Source of the DNA: Candidatus Gastranaerophilales bacterium
Lineage (GTDB): Bacteria; Cyanobacteriota; Vampirovibrionia; Gastranaerophilales; Gastranaerophilaceae
NCBI GenBank assembly: GCA_947624325.1
Contig: CANQJT010000001.1
Coordinates: 310,001 to 374,000 of the forward strand
Length of the DNA: 64,000 bases
Direction of reading: 5' to 3'
Shown piece by piece: positions 37,475 to 45,322 of this stretch. Below the pieces are notes generated by a model. It was not told the DNA's origin and made no database searches. It saw only the letters and a program-made list of their open reading frames with translations. A program made the translations under genes and the position numbers. Positions within the stretch are counted from its first letter, which is position 1. Each line of letters begins with the position of its first letter.

Positions 37475-38386
37475 ATGATAATAATTATTGGTGATAATAA
37501 AGATATACACTCTAATAGAGTTGCAAATAAATTAAAAAATTTAAAAGAAGACTTTTGTTTTCTTGATACAAGGTTTTACCCTGAAAATGTACTTATTAAT
37601 TGGTATCCGGATAATACAGAATTGGGATATATTAAAATTAAAAATAAAAAAATACTTTTAAAAGATATTAAAAGCATATATTGGCGAAATTATTTCGGAA
37701 TTAAATATGAACAAATTGAGAATAACAATTATATGTCTGAAATAACTTACAAAGAAAGAAAGTCTGCATTAACAGGATTATTTTACTCATTAAAAACAAA
37801 CTGGTTTAACTCAATAGAGGCATTTGAAATTCATCAAAAGAAAGCATATGCACTTCATTTAATGAAAAAAAATAATATCAGAATTCCAAGAACATTAATT
37901 ACAAATGATAAAAATTCAATTGAAGATTTTTTTGAAATAAATAACGGGGAAATAATAGTAAAACCCGTGCAGGGAGGTGCATATACAGAAAAACTTTCAA
38001 AAAAAACCTTAACAAAAGAAAGACTTAACTCATTAAAGCAGATACCTGCTCAATTTCAAGAATATATTGACGGAATTGATATTAGAGTGTATGCATTTAA
38101 AAAAGATATTTTTGCCGTAAAAATCAATTCAAATACAATCGATTTCAGAGAAGATAAAAGTGCAGAACTTACAAAAATTGAACTTCCTCAAAAAGTCATT
38201 AATGACTGCTATAAAGTAATGGATATTCTTAAATTAAAGTATTCGGGAATAGATATACGATTAAATAAAAGAGGGGAATATGTTTTTATTGAAGCGAACC
38301 CTGCCCCAATGTTTATTTATGCCGAAAAAGTTACAAAATATCCGCTTACTGAAAGTTTAATTAACTTACTTATAAATAACGCATGA
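37475..38386 (+). CDS. ATP-grasp ligase, graspetide-synthetase (MvdD/RimK) type
   Basis: The 303-residue protein has an N-terminal Rossmann-like domain ending in IKSIYWRNYFGI, the place where graspetide ligases have a 'WYRR' segment. It continues with the ATP-grasp fold: ATP-lysine region GEIIVKPVQGGA, FQEYIDGIDIRVYAF, and metal ligands in YSGIDIRLNKRGEYVFIEAN. These match MdnB/MdnC/MvdD-type ligases that join Thr/Ser or Lys to Glu/Asp in a precursor peptide. The facing 58-residue gene is the likely substrate. No acetyltransferase, ABC exporter or protease is adjacent. The ATG overlaps a TATAAT sequence, so the exact start is uncertain; a TTGACA lies at 37438-37443. Confidence 0.8.
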   Translation: MIIIIGDNKDIHSNRVANKLKNLKEDFCFLDTRFYPENVLINWYPDNTELGYIKIKNKKILLKDIKSIYWRNYFGIKYEQIENNNYMSEITYKERKSALTGLFYSLKTNWFNSIEAFEIHQKKAYALHLMKKNNIRIPRTLITNDKNSIEDFFEINNGEIIVKPVQGGAYTEKLSKKTLTKERLNSLKQIPAQFQEYIDGIDIRVYAFKKDIFAVKINSNTIDFREDKSAELTKIELPQKVINDCYKVMDILKLKYSGIDIRLNKRGEYVFIEANPAPMFIYAEKVTKYPLTESLINLLINNA

Positions 38387-38585
38387 ATTCATGCCCGTAA
38401 CAAAATAAATTTACTACATTAATAGAGCATGTTTATAAATTCAAACGAATAAAGAACATGACACTGTCAATAGCAAAAAAACTAAAAAAATAAGGATTTA
38501 TTAATATTAACGAATGTAAAAATTATTTTAAACACTGGTTTCAAGGGGCATGGTCAATTGTAAAAAATAATTAAAAAAATTAACC
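38387..38585. other. Intergenic region, no intact gene; possible decayed short ORF
   Basis: The gap between the ATP-grasp gene and deoB is 427 bp; this is its first part. An ATG at 38458 opens a 35-codon frame with one in-frame TAA after 11 codons; past the stop the frame reads KNYFKHWFQGAWSIVKNN and then ends. It may be a gene remnant, but I cannot assign a family. Confidence 0.25.
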
Positions 38586-38614
38586 TTGTATAAGTTATTT
38601 ATCAGTCATACTAT
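38586..38614 (+). promoter_or_regulatory. Promoter of candidate small RNA
   Basis: TTGTAT (38586-38591) and TACTAT (38609-38614) are separated by 17 bp. A terminator lies about 130 nt downstream, before deoB. Confidence 0.5.
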
Positions 38615-38620
38615 ATAAAA

Positions 38621-38774
38621 CACAGGGGAAAACAGTATACAGGGAAGGAGTGATGGTGAAGTTATTAGGGTGGAGAAAAAAGGAAATTTTAAGGTTAGAT
38701 ATTAATTAAAAAATGATTAATCGAAGAGAGAGACTAGGGATTTGTTAAAAAGTTCTGTAAAAAGAACTTTTTTT
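38621..38774 (+). ncRNA. Candidate small transcript with 18-codon ORF
   Basis: A promoter and a terminator delimit about 150 nt that hold no annotated gene. The body is strikingly purine-rich. Inside it, GAAGGAG precedes an ORF at 38653-38709 that would encode MVKLLGWRKKEILRLDIN, a cationic amphipathic 18-mer. It could be a small RNA, a peptide-coding RNA or a deoB leader. It does not show the conserved signatures of tmRNA, RNase P RNA, SRP RNA or a T-box. Confidence 0.4.
38747..38774 (+). terminator. Rho-independent terminator upstream of deoB
   Basis: AAAAGTTCT (38748-38756) pairs perfectly with AGAACTTTT (38763-38771) around a 6-nt loop and is followed by T's. No gene ends just before it, so it ends a non-coding or very short transcript. 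Confidence 0.75.
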
Positions 38775-38813
38775 ATTGCTTAGGTTATAATAAACAAAAA
38801 GCAAGGGGAAATT

Positions 38814-39992
38814 ATGAAACGAGCAATAGTAATTGTAATAGATTCAATGGGAATAGGCGCAATGCCTGATTGCAGAGAATATGGCGACACACCTGAATGT
38901 AACACTGTACAAAATGTTGCAAAAGCCTATGGCGGACTTAACTGTCCGAATCTCTATAATTTTGGTTTAGGAAATCTTGCCGATATAAAAGGAATAAATA
39001 AAAATCCTAAGGCCATTGCTCAATACGGAATAATGAAAGAAACCTCTAAAGGTAAAGACACAACAACGGGACACTGGGAAATGATGGGATTAATATTGGA
39101 TAAACCATTTAAAGTTTACCCCAATGGTTTTCCCGATGAACTGATTAATAAATTTATTACTGAAACAAAATGCGGCGGCATTCTGGCTAATTATCCGGCT
39201 TCAGGAACAAAAGTAATTGAAGATTTTCATACCGAACATTCAAAAACAAAATTTCCCATTATTTATACAAGTGCAGACAGTGTATTTCAAATTGCTGCGG
39301 ATATTGATGTTATTCCGCTTGAAACACTATATAAATACTGCGAAATTGCAAGAAATATATTAACCGACGAATACAATGTATCTCGTGTAATTGCTCGCCC
39401 TTATAAAATGGATAACGGTAAACCAGTAAGAATAGGCAAATTTAGAAGGGATTACTCCGTAGAACCGTTTAAAGATTCAGCTTGTGACAAAATTATAAAA
39501 AATAACGGAGCCGTTTTAGGAATAGGCAAAATTGAGGATATTTTTGTAGGCAAGGGTATTTCTCACGCAATACATACAGGCGGAAATACAGAGGGGCTTG
39601 AATTAACTTTAAAAGCAATAAAAAATGAGTTAAATTTAAATGAACTAAAAACAAAAAAATATAATATTGATAAATTTGACAAAGAATTTATTTTTACAAA
39701 TCTTGTAGATACCGATATGCTCTACGGTCACAGAAATGATGCAATCGGCTATGCAAAAGCAATAGAAGAAATAGATACTTATATACCAAAATTTATTGAA
39801 AATATGACGGATGATGACCTTCTAATAATTACTGCAGACCATGGGTGCGACCCTACGGTAGAGGGAACAGACCATACAAGAGAGCAGGTTCCTATACTTA
39901 TTTATTCAAAAAATATTAAACCTGAAAAACTTGAAGAAATTAATTCATTTGATTACATATCAAAAAGGATACTTAGCTGGCTGGATGTATAA
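38814..39992 (+). CDS. deoB: Phosphopentomutase
   Basis: DeoB interconverts ribose- or deoxyribose-1- and -5-phosphate in nucleoside salvage. Metal and phosphate residues of the alkaline-phosphatase fold are visible: VIDSMGIGAMPDC at the N-terminus, KDTTTGHWEMMG, and TADHGCDPTVEGTDHTREQV near the end. Length (392) is normal. CAAGGGGAAATT precedes the start, and TATAAT at 38786-38791 gives a short leader. No deoxyribose aldolase or phosphorylase is adjacent. Confidence 0.97.
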   Translation: MKRAIVIVIDSMGIGAMPDCREYGDTPECNTVQNVAKAYGGLNCPNLYNFGLGNLADIKGINKNPKAIAQYGIMKETSKGKDTTTGHWEMMGLILDKPFKVYPNGFPDELINKFITETKCGGILANYPASGTKVIEDFHTEHSKTKFPIIYTSADSVFQIAADIDVIPLETLYKYCEIARNILTDEYNVSRVIARPYKMDNGKPVRIGKFRRDYSVEPFKDSACDKIIKNNGAVLGIGKIEDIFVGKGISHAIHTGGNTEGLELTLKAIKNELNLNELKTKKYNIDKFDKEFIFTNLVDTDMLYGHRNDAIGYAKAIEEIDTYIPKFIENMTDDDLLIITADHGCDPTVEGTDHTREQVPILIYSKNIKPEKLEEINSFDYISKRILSWLDV

Positions 39993-40059
39993 TACTATAA
40001 TTGCTTGACTTTAACTTCCCGTTATACTTAAATATACAACAAGGGAGAATAAGGCTTAA

Positions 40060-40977
40060 ATGGATATTATTGAGGAAATCAAACGACTAAAAAAAGAGAA
40101 AAATGCAATAATTCTTACGCACTGCTATCAAGAGTGCGAAATTGATGAAGTGTCTGATTTTGTCGGTGATTCTCTTTATTTAAGCAGAATGGCAGCAAAT
40201 ACGAATGCGGATATTATAGTGTTTGCAGGTGTTTATTTTATGGCGCAAAGCGCAAAAATATTATCACCCGAAAAAAAAGTATTGCTTCCTAATATGCACT
40301 CGGGTTGTCTTATGGCAGATATGATAGATGTTGAAAACTTAAGAAAATTTAAAGCGCTTCATCCTAATATCCCCGTTGTATGCTATATTAATTCAACGGC
40401 AGAAGTAAAAGCAGAATCGGATATTTGCGTTACTAGTTCAAATGCTGTTTCCGTCGTAAAAAGTTTAAATGAACCGAAAGTTTTATTTGTTCCTGATACA
40501 TACCTCGGCAAATGGGTAGAATATAAACTTAAAAACGTTGAAGTAATAACCTATAACGGATACTGCCCGACTCATTTAAGAATTACCCCCGAAGATATGA
40601 TTAAAGCAAGAAAAGAACATCCGAATGCTCTTATATTAGCGCACCCCGAATGCCACAATGAAGTATCAAAACTCGCAGATTTTGTAGGTTCCACAAAAGA
40701 AATTATGGAATATGCAAAAAAATCAGATAATAAAGAATTTATTATTGCAACGGAAAAAGGTGTTGTTCAAAGACTTAATCGAGACAGCAAACTAAATAAC
40801 TGGGGCAAAGACTTTATACTTATAAAAGAATCTGTTATATGCCCGAATATGAAACAAAATTCATTAGCAGATATTTATAATGTTCTCTTAACAGAAAGTA
40901 ACGAAATTACAATTGATGAAACAGTAAGACTTAAGGCAAAAAATTGTATAGAAAAAATGCTTACTGTAAAGATATAA
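40060..40977 (+). CDS. nadA: Quinolinate synthase
   Basis: NadA condenses iminoaspartate with dihydroxyacetone phosphate to quinolinate for NAD synthesis, using an oxygen-sensitive [4Fe-4S] cluster. The three cluster cysteines are in NMHSGCLMAD, AHPECHNEV and VICPNMKQNSL. Length (305) is that of the short form. GGGAG precedes the start. nadB and nadC are not in the window. It lies 67 nt after deoB and probably has its own promoter. Confidence 0.96.
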   Translation: MDIIEEIKRLKKEKNAIILTHCYQECEIDEVSDFVGDSLYLSRMAANTNADIIVFAGVYFMAQSAKILSPEKKVLLPNMHSGCLMADMIDVENLRKFKALHPNIPVVCYINSTAEVKAESDICVTSSNAVSVVKSLNEPKVLFVPDTYLGKWVEYKLKNVEVITYNGYCPTHLRITPEDMIKARKEHPNALILAHPECHNEVSKLADFVGSTKEIMEYAKKSDNKEFIIATEKGVVQRLNRDSKLNNWGKDFILIKESVICPNMKQNSLADIYNVLLTESNEITIDETVRLKAKNCIEKMLTVKI

Positions 40978-41067
40978 ATTGATTTATGTTTAAATTTAAA
41001 ATTTTAATGTTATAATTAATTTGTATTTTTTTATAAAAATACATTAGTAATGAAAAAGGAGAAAATA

Positions 41068-41244
41068 ATGAAAGTTACAGTTAATGATTCTTGTATCGCT
41101 TGCGGAGCTTGTGAATCTGTATGTGATGCAGTATTTTCAGTAGATGATAAAGCACAAGTTAATGCAAATGCTATCGCAGGAAATGAAGACTGCGTTAAAG
41201 AAGCTGCAGACTGCTGCCCTGTTAATGCTATTGAAGTTCAATAA
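41068..41244 (+). CDS. Single-cluster [4Fe-4S] ferredoxin
   Basis: A 58-residue ferredoxin. CIACGACESVC supplies three cluster cysteines and the fourth is in CCPVNAIEV; the two extra cysteines may form a disulfide, as in Thermotoga-type ferredoxins, which it closely resembles in length and pattern. The ATG at 41068 is chosen because AAAAAGGAG lies 7 nt upstream; an ATG six codons earlier overlaps that site. This low-potential carrier fits an anaerobic metabolism. Confidence 0.93.
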   Translation: MKVTVNDSCIACGACESVCDAVFSVDDKAQVNANAIAGNEDCVKEAADCCPVNAIEVQ

Positions 41245-41264
41245 TAATATTTTATTTAAAGAAC

Positions 41265-41296
41265 AAAAAAGACACTCAATTCGGGTGTCTTTTTTA
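41265..41296. terminator. Bidirectional terminator between ferredoxin and mnmG
   Basis: AAAAAAGACAC pairs with GTGTCTTTTTT around a 9-nt loop. It overlaps the mnmG stop codon and can end both converging transcripts. Confidence 0.85.
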
Positions 41297-43165
41297 TTTT
41301 GTTTTAAGCTGATGAGATTCAATCATAATCATTAAAACTGATATATCGGCAGGCTTAACTCCGCCTATTCTAGAAGCCTGACCTAAAGTAACAGGGCGAA
41401 TTTTTGCAAGTTTATCCCTTGTTTCCGTTGAAATATGTTTTATTGCCGAATAATCAATATCAGAAGGTATTCTTATTTTTTCAAGCTTATCAGACATATT
41501 AACCTGTTCAATCTGCCGTTTTATATATCCATCATACTTAATTTTAACTTCAACCTGTTCATAAACATCTTTTGTAAGTTGAAGTTTAGCAGTATTATCA
41601 TCTGCTTCAATCAAAGTTTCATAAGTAATATTAGGTCGTTTCATTAATTCAGCAAGTTTCATGCCTCTATCTATATTTTCGCCGTATTTATTAAGAACAG
41701 AATTAACTTTTTCACTCGGAGAAATTTTTTCACTCATAAGCCGTTTAATTTCATTTTCAATACAAGATTGTTTTTCAAGAAATCTTTGATACCGTTCTTC
41801 ACTTATAAGACCAGCTTCATAACCGATTTTTGTAAGTCTTTCATCAGCATTATCCTGCCTTAAAAGTAATCTGTACTCAGACCGAGAAGTAAGCATTCTG
41901 TAGGGTTCATTAATATCTTTAGTTACAAGGTCATCAACAAGAGTTCCAAGGTATGATGATTCTCTTGAAAGAGTCAACAATTCTTTTCCCTGCAGATATT
42001 TAATCGCATTAATGCCTGCTAAAAGCCCTTGAGCAGCAGCTTCTTCATAACCGGAAGTCCCATTTATCTGCCCTGCGCAAAATAATCCTTTTACATTTTT
42101 TGTCATTAAAGAATGATAAAGCTGTACAGCAGGCACATAATCATATTCAACCGCATAAGCAGGCTTCATAACATGAACATTTTCAAGCCCGGGAAGAGAG
42201 TGAAGCATTTCTATTTGAACAGAAGCAGGTAAACTCGTTGAAAAACCTTGGACATACATTTCATATGTATTTTTACCCTCCGGCTCAATAAATATATGAT
42301 GAGAAGGATTATGCGCAAACCTTATAACTTTATCTTCTATCGATGGACAGTACCTTGGACCTATTCCATGTATTAAACCCGAGTACATTGGGGATTTATC
42401 AAGGTTATTTTTTATAATTTCGTGAGTTTTTTCCGTTGTCCTTGTCAGCCAGCAGGGATACTGCTGTCTAATCGGTCTATCGGGCAGAAAAGAGAAGAAC
42501 GACGGATTTTCATCCCCGGGTTGAATTACCATTTTATCAAAATCAATAGTTCTTGCATCAACTCTTGCAGGAGTTCCCGTTTTTAACCTTCCAATATTAA
42601 ACCCGAGCTTTTTAAGTGATGGAGAAAGTCCTTTAGCACTTGCTTCACCTAATCTGCCAAATTCTAAATATTGAAGTCCGACCCAAATTCTTGCTTCTAA
42701 AGAAGTTCCTGTTGTTAAGATTACGCAAGGTGCAAGATATTCCTGTCCGAACTCATCTTTTAAGCCTTTAACACAATCATTTTCAACAAGTAGCTCTGAC
42801 ATTGTACATTGTTTTAAAGATAAATTTTCTTCGCTTTCAAGCAGACTTCTTACAAATCTCATATATTCTTTTTTATCAGATTGCGCTCTTAAGGCTCTTA
42901 CGGCAGGGCCTTTTGAAGAATTTAAAACTTTTAACTGCATATATGTTGCATCGGCAGCTATCCCCATTATACCGCCAAGGGCATCAATTTCTCGAACAAG
43001 ACAAGACTTTGCAGGGCCGCCAATTGCAGGATTACAAGGCATTAAAGCAATATTATCCAAGTTTAAAGAAGCCAATAAAGTTTTGGCTCCCGATTTTGCA
43101 CACGCAATAGCTGCTTCACATCCTGCGTGTCCTGCTCCGACTACTATTACATCATACTTAAACAT
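41294..43165 (-). CDS. mnmG: tRNA uridine-5-carboxymethylaminomethyl modification enzyme MnmG
   Basis: MnmG with MnmE modifies the wobble uridine of several tRNAs using FAD and methylene-THF. The FAD site VVGAGHAGCEAA is N-terminal; ALMPCNPAIGG, GTPARVD, and the C-terminal SRSEYRLLLRQDNADERLT follow. Length (623) is normal. TATAAT (complement of 43172-43177) ends 6 nt before the ATG, so a leaderless mRNA is likely. mnmE is not in the window. Confidence 0.97.
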   Translation of the reverse strand: MFKYDVIVVGAGHAGCEAAIACAKSGAKTLLASLNLDNIALMPCNPAIGGPAKSCLVREIDALGGIMGIAADATYMQLKVLNSSKGPAVRALRAQSDKKEYMRFVRSLLESEENLSLKQCTMSELLVENDCVKGLKDEFGQEYLAPCVILTTGTSLEARIWVGLQYLEFGRLGEASAKGLSPSLKKLGFNIGRLKTGTPARVDARTIDFDKMVIQPGDENPSFFSFLPDRPIRQQYPCWLTRTTEKTHEIIKNNLDKSPMYSGLIHGIGPRYCPSIEDKVIRFAHNPSHHIFIEPEGKNTYEMYVQGFSTSLPASVQIEMLHSLPGLENVHVMKPAYAVEYDYVPAVQLYHSLMTKNVKGLFCAGQINGTSGYEEAAAQGLLAGINAIKYLQGKELLTLSRESSYLGTLVDDLVTKDINEPYRMLTSRSEYRLLLRQDNADERLTKIGYEAGLISEERYQRFLEKQSCIENEIKRLMSEKISPSEKVNSVLNKYGENIDRGMKLAELMKRPNITYETLIEADDNTAKLQLTKDVYEQVEVKIKYDGYIKRQIEQVNMSDKLEKIRIPSDIDYSAIKHISTETRDKLAKIRPVTLGQASRIGGVKPADISVLMIMIESHQLKTK

Positions 43166-43171
43166 AATTAA

Positions 43172-43177
43172 ATTATA
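43172..43177 (-). promoter_or_regulatory. -10 box of mnmG (leaderless type)
   Basis: A perfect minus-strand TATAAT ends 6 nt before the mnmG ATG. The box-to-start segment TTAATT is identical to that of folP. Confidence 0.55.
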
Positions 43178-43259
43178 TTCTAAAAATAAATTTATTACTA
43201 ATGTAAAAAATTTGACAATTTATCTTAATAAATATTCAAAATCCCATGACAAAAATAAT

Positions 43260-43781
43260 TTGAAGTTTTATTATAATATTAATAATTTATATGGAGATGG
43301 GGCAATTAATACTACTATTTCAAACAATAATAAAATATATATAGAAAGTACAAATATAAGTTCATTATCAAGCGAAGATGATAAATTCAGCTCGCTGAGT
43401 ACTTCTGCAATGCTTGCAAGAGGCGAAGTCCCCGAAAGCCACAGAAGAGTTGCAGATAATTATATGATAATAAAAAAAGTATACGGCACACCTGTAGTTC
43501 AACCTAGAATTAACAACAGGGAAAAAGCTCTGCTTGCAAAGTATGATTTTAATTTACTGGAATATTCAACAATAAAACAAATCAACGAGGAGCTTTCATT
43601 CCTTAAAAGATGGGCATTGTCTTTAGATAAAGGACTTAGAGATGATGCAAACGAAATTATGCAGATAAGATCAAAAGAATTAAAATTTATTGTTGCTTCC
43701 AGATATGTTAATTTAACAAGCGAAATTTATTCCGGATATAAAGCGCTTGAAATGTATTTCAGTGAAATATCAAAATATTAA
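43260..43781 (+). CDS. Hypothetical protein, start uncertain
   Basis: An open frame reads through this region without stop and shows coding character from about 43330 on (SSEDDKFSSLSTSAMLARGE, HRRVADNYMIIKK). I do not recognise a family. The C-terminal half is mainly helical and charged. No in-frame ATG with a ribosome-binding site exists near the 5' end. A TTG at 43260 is used here for lack of better; GGAGATGGGG at 43293-43302 precedes an in-frame ATT at 43305, and the first ATG is deep in the frame. Its end overlaps the convergent LdpA-like gene by 4 bp. Confidence 0.5.
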   Translation: MKFYYNINNLYGDGAINTTISNNNKIYIESTNISSLSSEDDKFSSLSTSAMLARGEVPESHRRVADNYMIIKKVYGTPVVQPRINNREKALLAKYDFNLLEYSTIKQINEELSFLKRWALSLDKGLRDDANEIMQIRSKELKFIVASRYVNLTSEIYSGYKALEMYFSEISKY

Positions 43782-44743
43782 AGATATTTTTTTAATTCTT
43801 CCAAAAGATTTTGTGCTATATTTATTGCCTTCTGTTGTTTTAATTTGTCTAAAAAGAAATCATCTGATGAAATATATTCTTTAACCAATTTTCTGGCAAA
43901 ACTGCCCAGTGCTACCCCGTCAACACTAATATTACATTCTTTTGCAAATTTTGTTGTTTTAGAATTTGTTCCCCCTGAAAGTATAATATGTGCAGGCAGA
44001 TTATTATTTCTTATTATTTCTGCAAAAGCAACTGTTTGAAGGTTTGATTTATAATCATCTTTACCTCCGCTCATCGGCTTACCGTCAGCTTGAATAATTA
44101 TATTATTATCATCTTTTATCATTTCTTTTAAAAGGATAATAATTTTATCATCGCCAAGCTTGGAGCGATCCAAACATATACTCAAACATCCGTCATATAC
44201 GGATTTAATCTTATTCCAATTATCATGTATAATATTTTCGTCATCAATAGAACAATGATACTCAATGCAATCAATGTTTTCTGCCAATAAAGGCAGAATC
44301 ATTGTGTATGGGGCTTTATATTTATGCTCAAATATAACGGCATCATTCTTACATATATATGCACACCTTGAACAGCCAATACATTTTTTTTCGTCGGCAT
44401 ATATTTTTTCATCTTCGCAGAATAAAGCATTTTGAGGGCAGATATTAATGCATTCTTTGCAAGCAGTACACTTTTGTAAATTAATAACAGCTTTTTTAAG
44501 ATGTATATCATCAGGAAGTCCTATACTAACGCATATTGCAACATCATTTTCTTTGCCGGCTTTTTTTATTCCCGATTTTGTACTATTAATCGCATCCAAT
44601 TTAGCGGATACATCTATCATATTAAATCCTGCGGATGCAAATACAAAAGATAGCTTTTCAATTTCCTTACAGTCCTCATTCCCTGCTCCGCAGATAAATT
44701 TTAATATTTTCCCCGAATTTAATATATTTTTTATCTTTTCCAT
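43778..44743 (-). CDS. LdpA-like iron-sulfur protein
   Basis: The 321-residue protein starts with an alpha/beta region (LKFICGAGNEDCKEIEKLSF), then carries two [4Fe-4S] sites: CTACKECINIC at 92-102 and CIGCSRCAYIC at 121-131. The C-terminal part has QADGKPMSGG, IILSGGTNSKT and GVALGSFARKLV, the combination I know from LdpA, the cyanobacterial light-dependent period protein that senses redox for the circadian clock. Kai and photosynthesis genes are absent here, so a redox-sensing or enzymatic role outside photosynthesis is more likely. This is an assignment from memory of the family pattern. Confidence 0.75.
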   Translation of the reverse strand: MEKIKNILNSGKILKFICGAGNEDCKEIEKLSFVFASAGFNMIDVSAKLDAINSTKSGIKKAGKENDVAICVSIGLPDDIHLKKAVINLQKCTACKECINICPQNALFCEDEKIYADEKKCIGCSRCAYICKNDAVIFEHKYKAPYTMILPLLAENIDCIEYHCSIDDENIIHDNWNKIKSVYDGCLSICLDRSKLGDDKIIILLKEMIKDDNNIIIQADGKPMSGGKDDYKSNLQTVAFAEIIRNNNLPAHIILSGGTNSKTTKFAKECNISVDGVALGSFARKLVKEYISSDDFFLDKLKQQKAINIAQNLLEELKKYL

Positions 44744-44784
44744 AACATGGTTATTATATAATAAATTATAAAAAGGAGTTTATA

Positions 44785-45321
44785 ATGAATACAATAAATG
44801 CTGATAACTGTTTATTTTTAATAATAGATATACAGGAAAAACTGGTAAATATGCTGAATGATAATTCCGTAAAGGATACTGCAATAAAATTATCAAAAGC
44901 CGCAAGAATACTGAATATTCCTGCAATTATAACGGAACAATACCCAAAAGGTCTTGGTTCTACAATAGAAGAAATTAAATCAGAATTACCATATGCCGAT
45001 TATATTGAAAAAACAGCCTTTAGCGCATTTAATGAAATAAAATCAAAATTGGAAGCAAAACAAAAGAAACAAATTATTATTTTCGGAATAGAAACTCACA
45101 TTTGCGTTCTGCAAACTGCTTTTGACTTATTAAATAACGGATATGAAGTATTTATTGTAAAAAATGCCTCGGGTTCAAGAAATAACGAAAATAAAGAAGC
45201 GGCAATAAGAAGATTAATCCATGCAAACAGTCAGATAGTAACCGATGAAATGGTTATTTTTGAACTTTTAAAGACATCAAAACACCCTAATTTTAAAGAA
45301 GTTCAAGCTATAATAAAATAA
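44785..45321 (+). CDS. Isochorismatase-family hydrolase
   Basis: The 178-residue protein has the cysteine-hydrolase triad of this family: Asp in LIIDIQEKL, Lys in EKTAFSAF and Cys in ETHICVLQT, preceded by TEQYPKGLG. Members include nicotinamidase and YcaC-type hydrolases; the substrate is undetermined. AAAAGGAG precedes the ATG. It is divergent from the LdpA-like gene (41 bp) and convergent with the radical SAM group (1-nt gap). Confidence 0.88.
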   Translation: MNTINADNCLFLIIDIQEKLVNMLNDNSVKDTAIKLSKAARILNIPAIITEQYPKGLGSTIEEIKSELPYADYIEKTAFSAFNEIKSKLEAKQKKQIIIFGIETHICVLQTAFDLLNNGYEVFIVKNASGSRNNENKEAAIRRLIHANSQIVTDEMVIFELLKTSKHPNFKEVQAIIK

Positions 45322-45322
45322 A

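Noticed and set aside
38621-38774. 6S RNA, SRP RNA, RNase P RNA or tmRNA
   Set aside because: Length and conserved sequence blocks do not match any of these by eye; kept only as an unassigned candidate transcript.
43083-43259. 5' extension of the hypothetical gene over the mnmG start
   Set aside because: It lies antisense to conserved MnmG residues (the FAD-binding GAGHAGCEAA) and over the mnmG promoter, so it is not coding on the plus strand.
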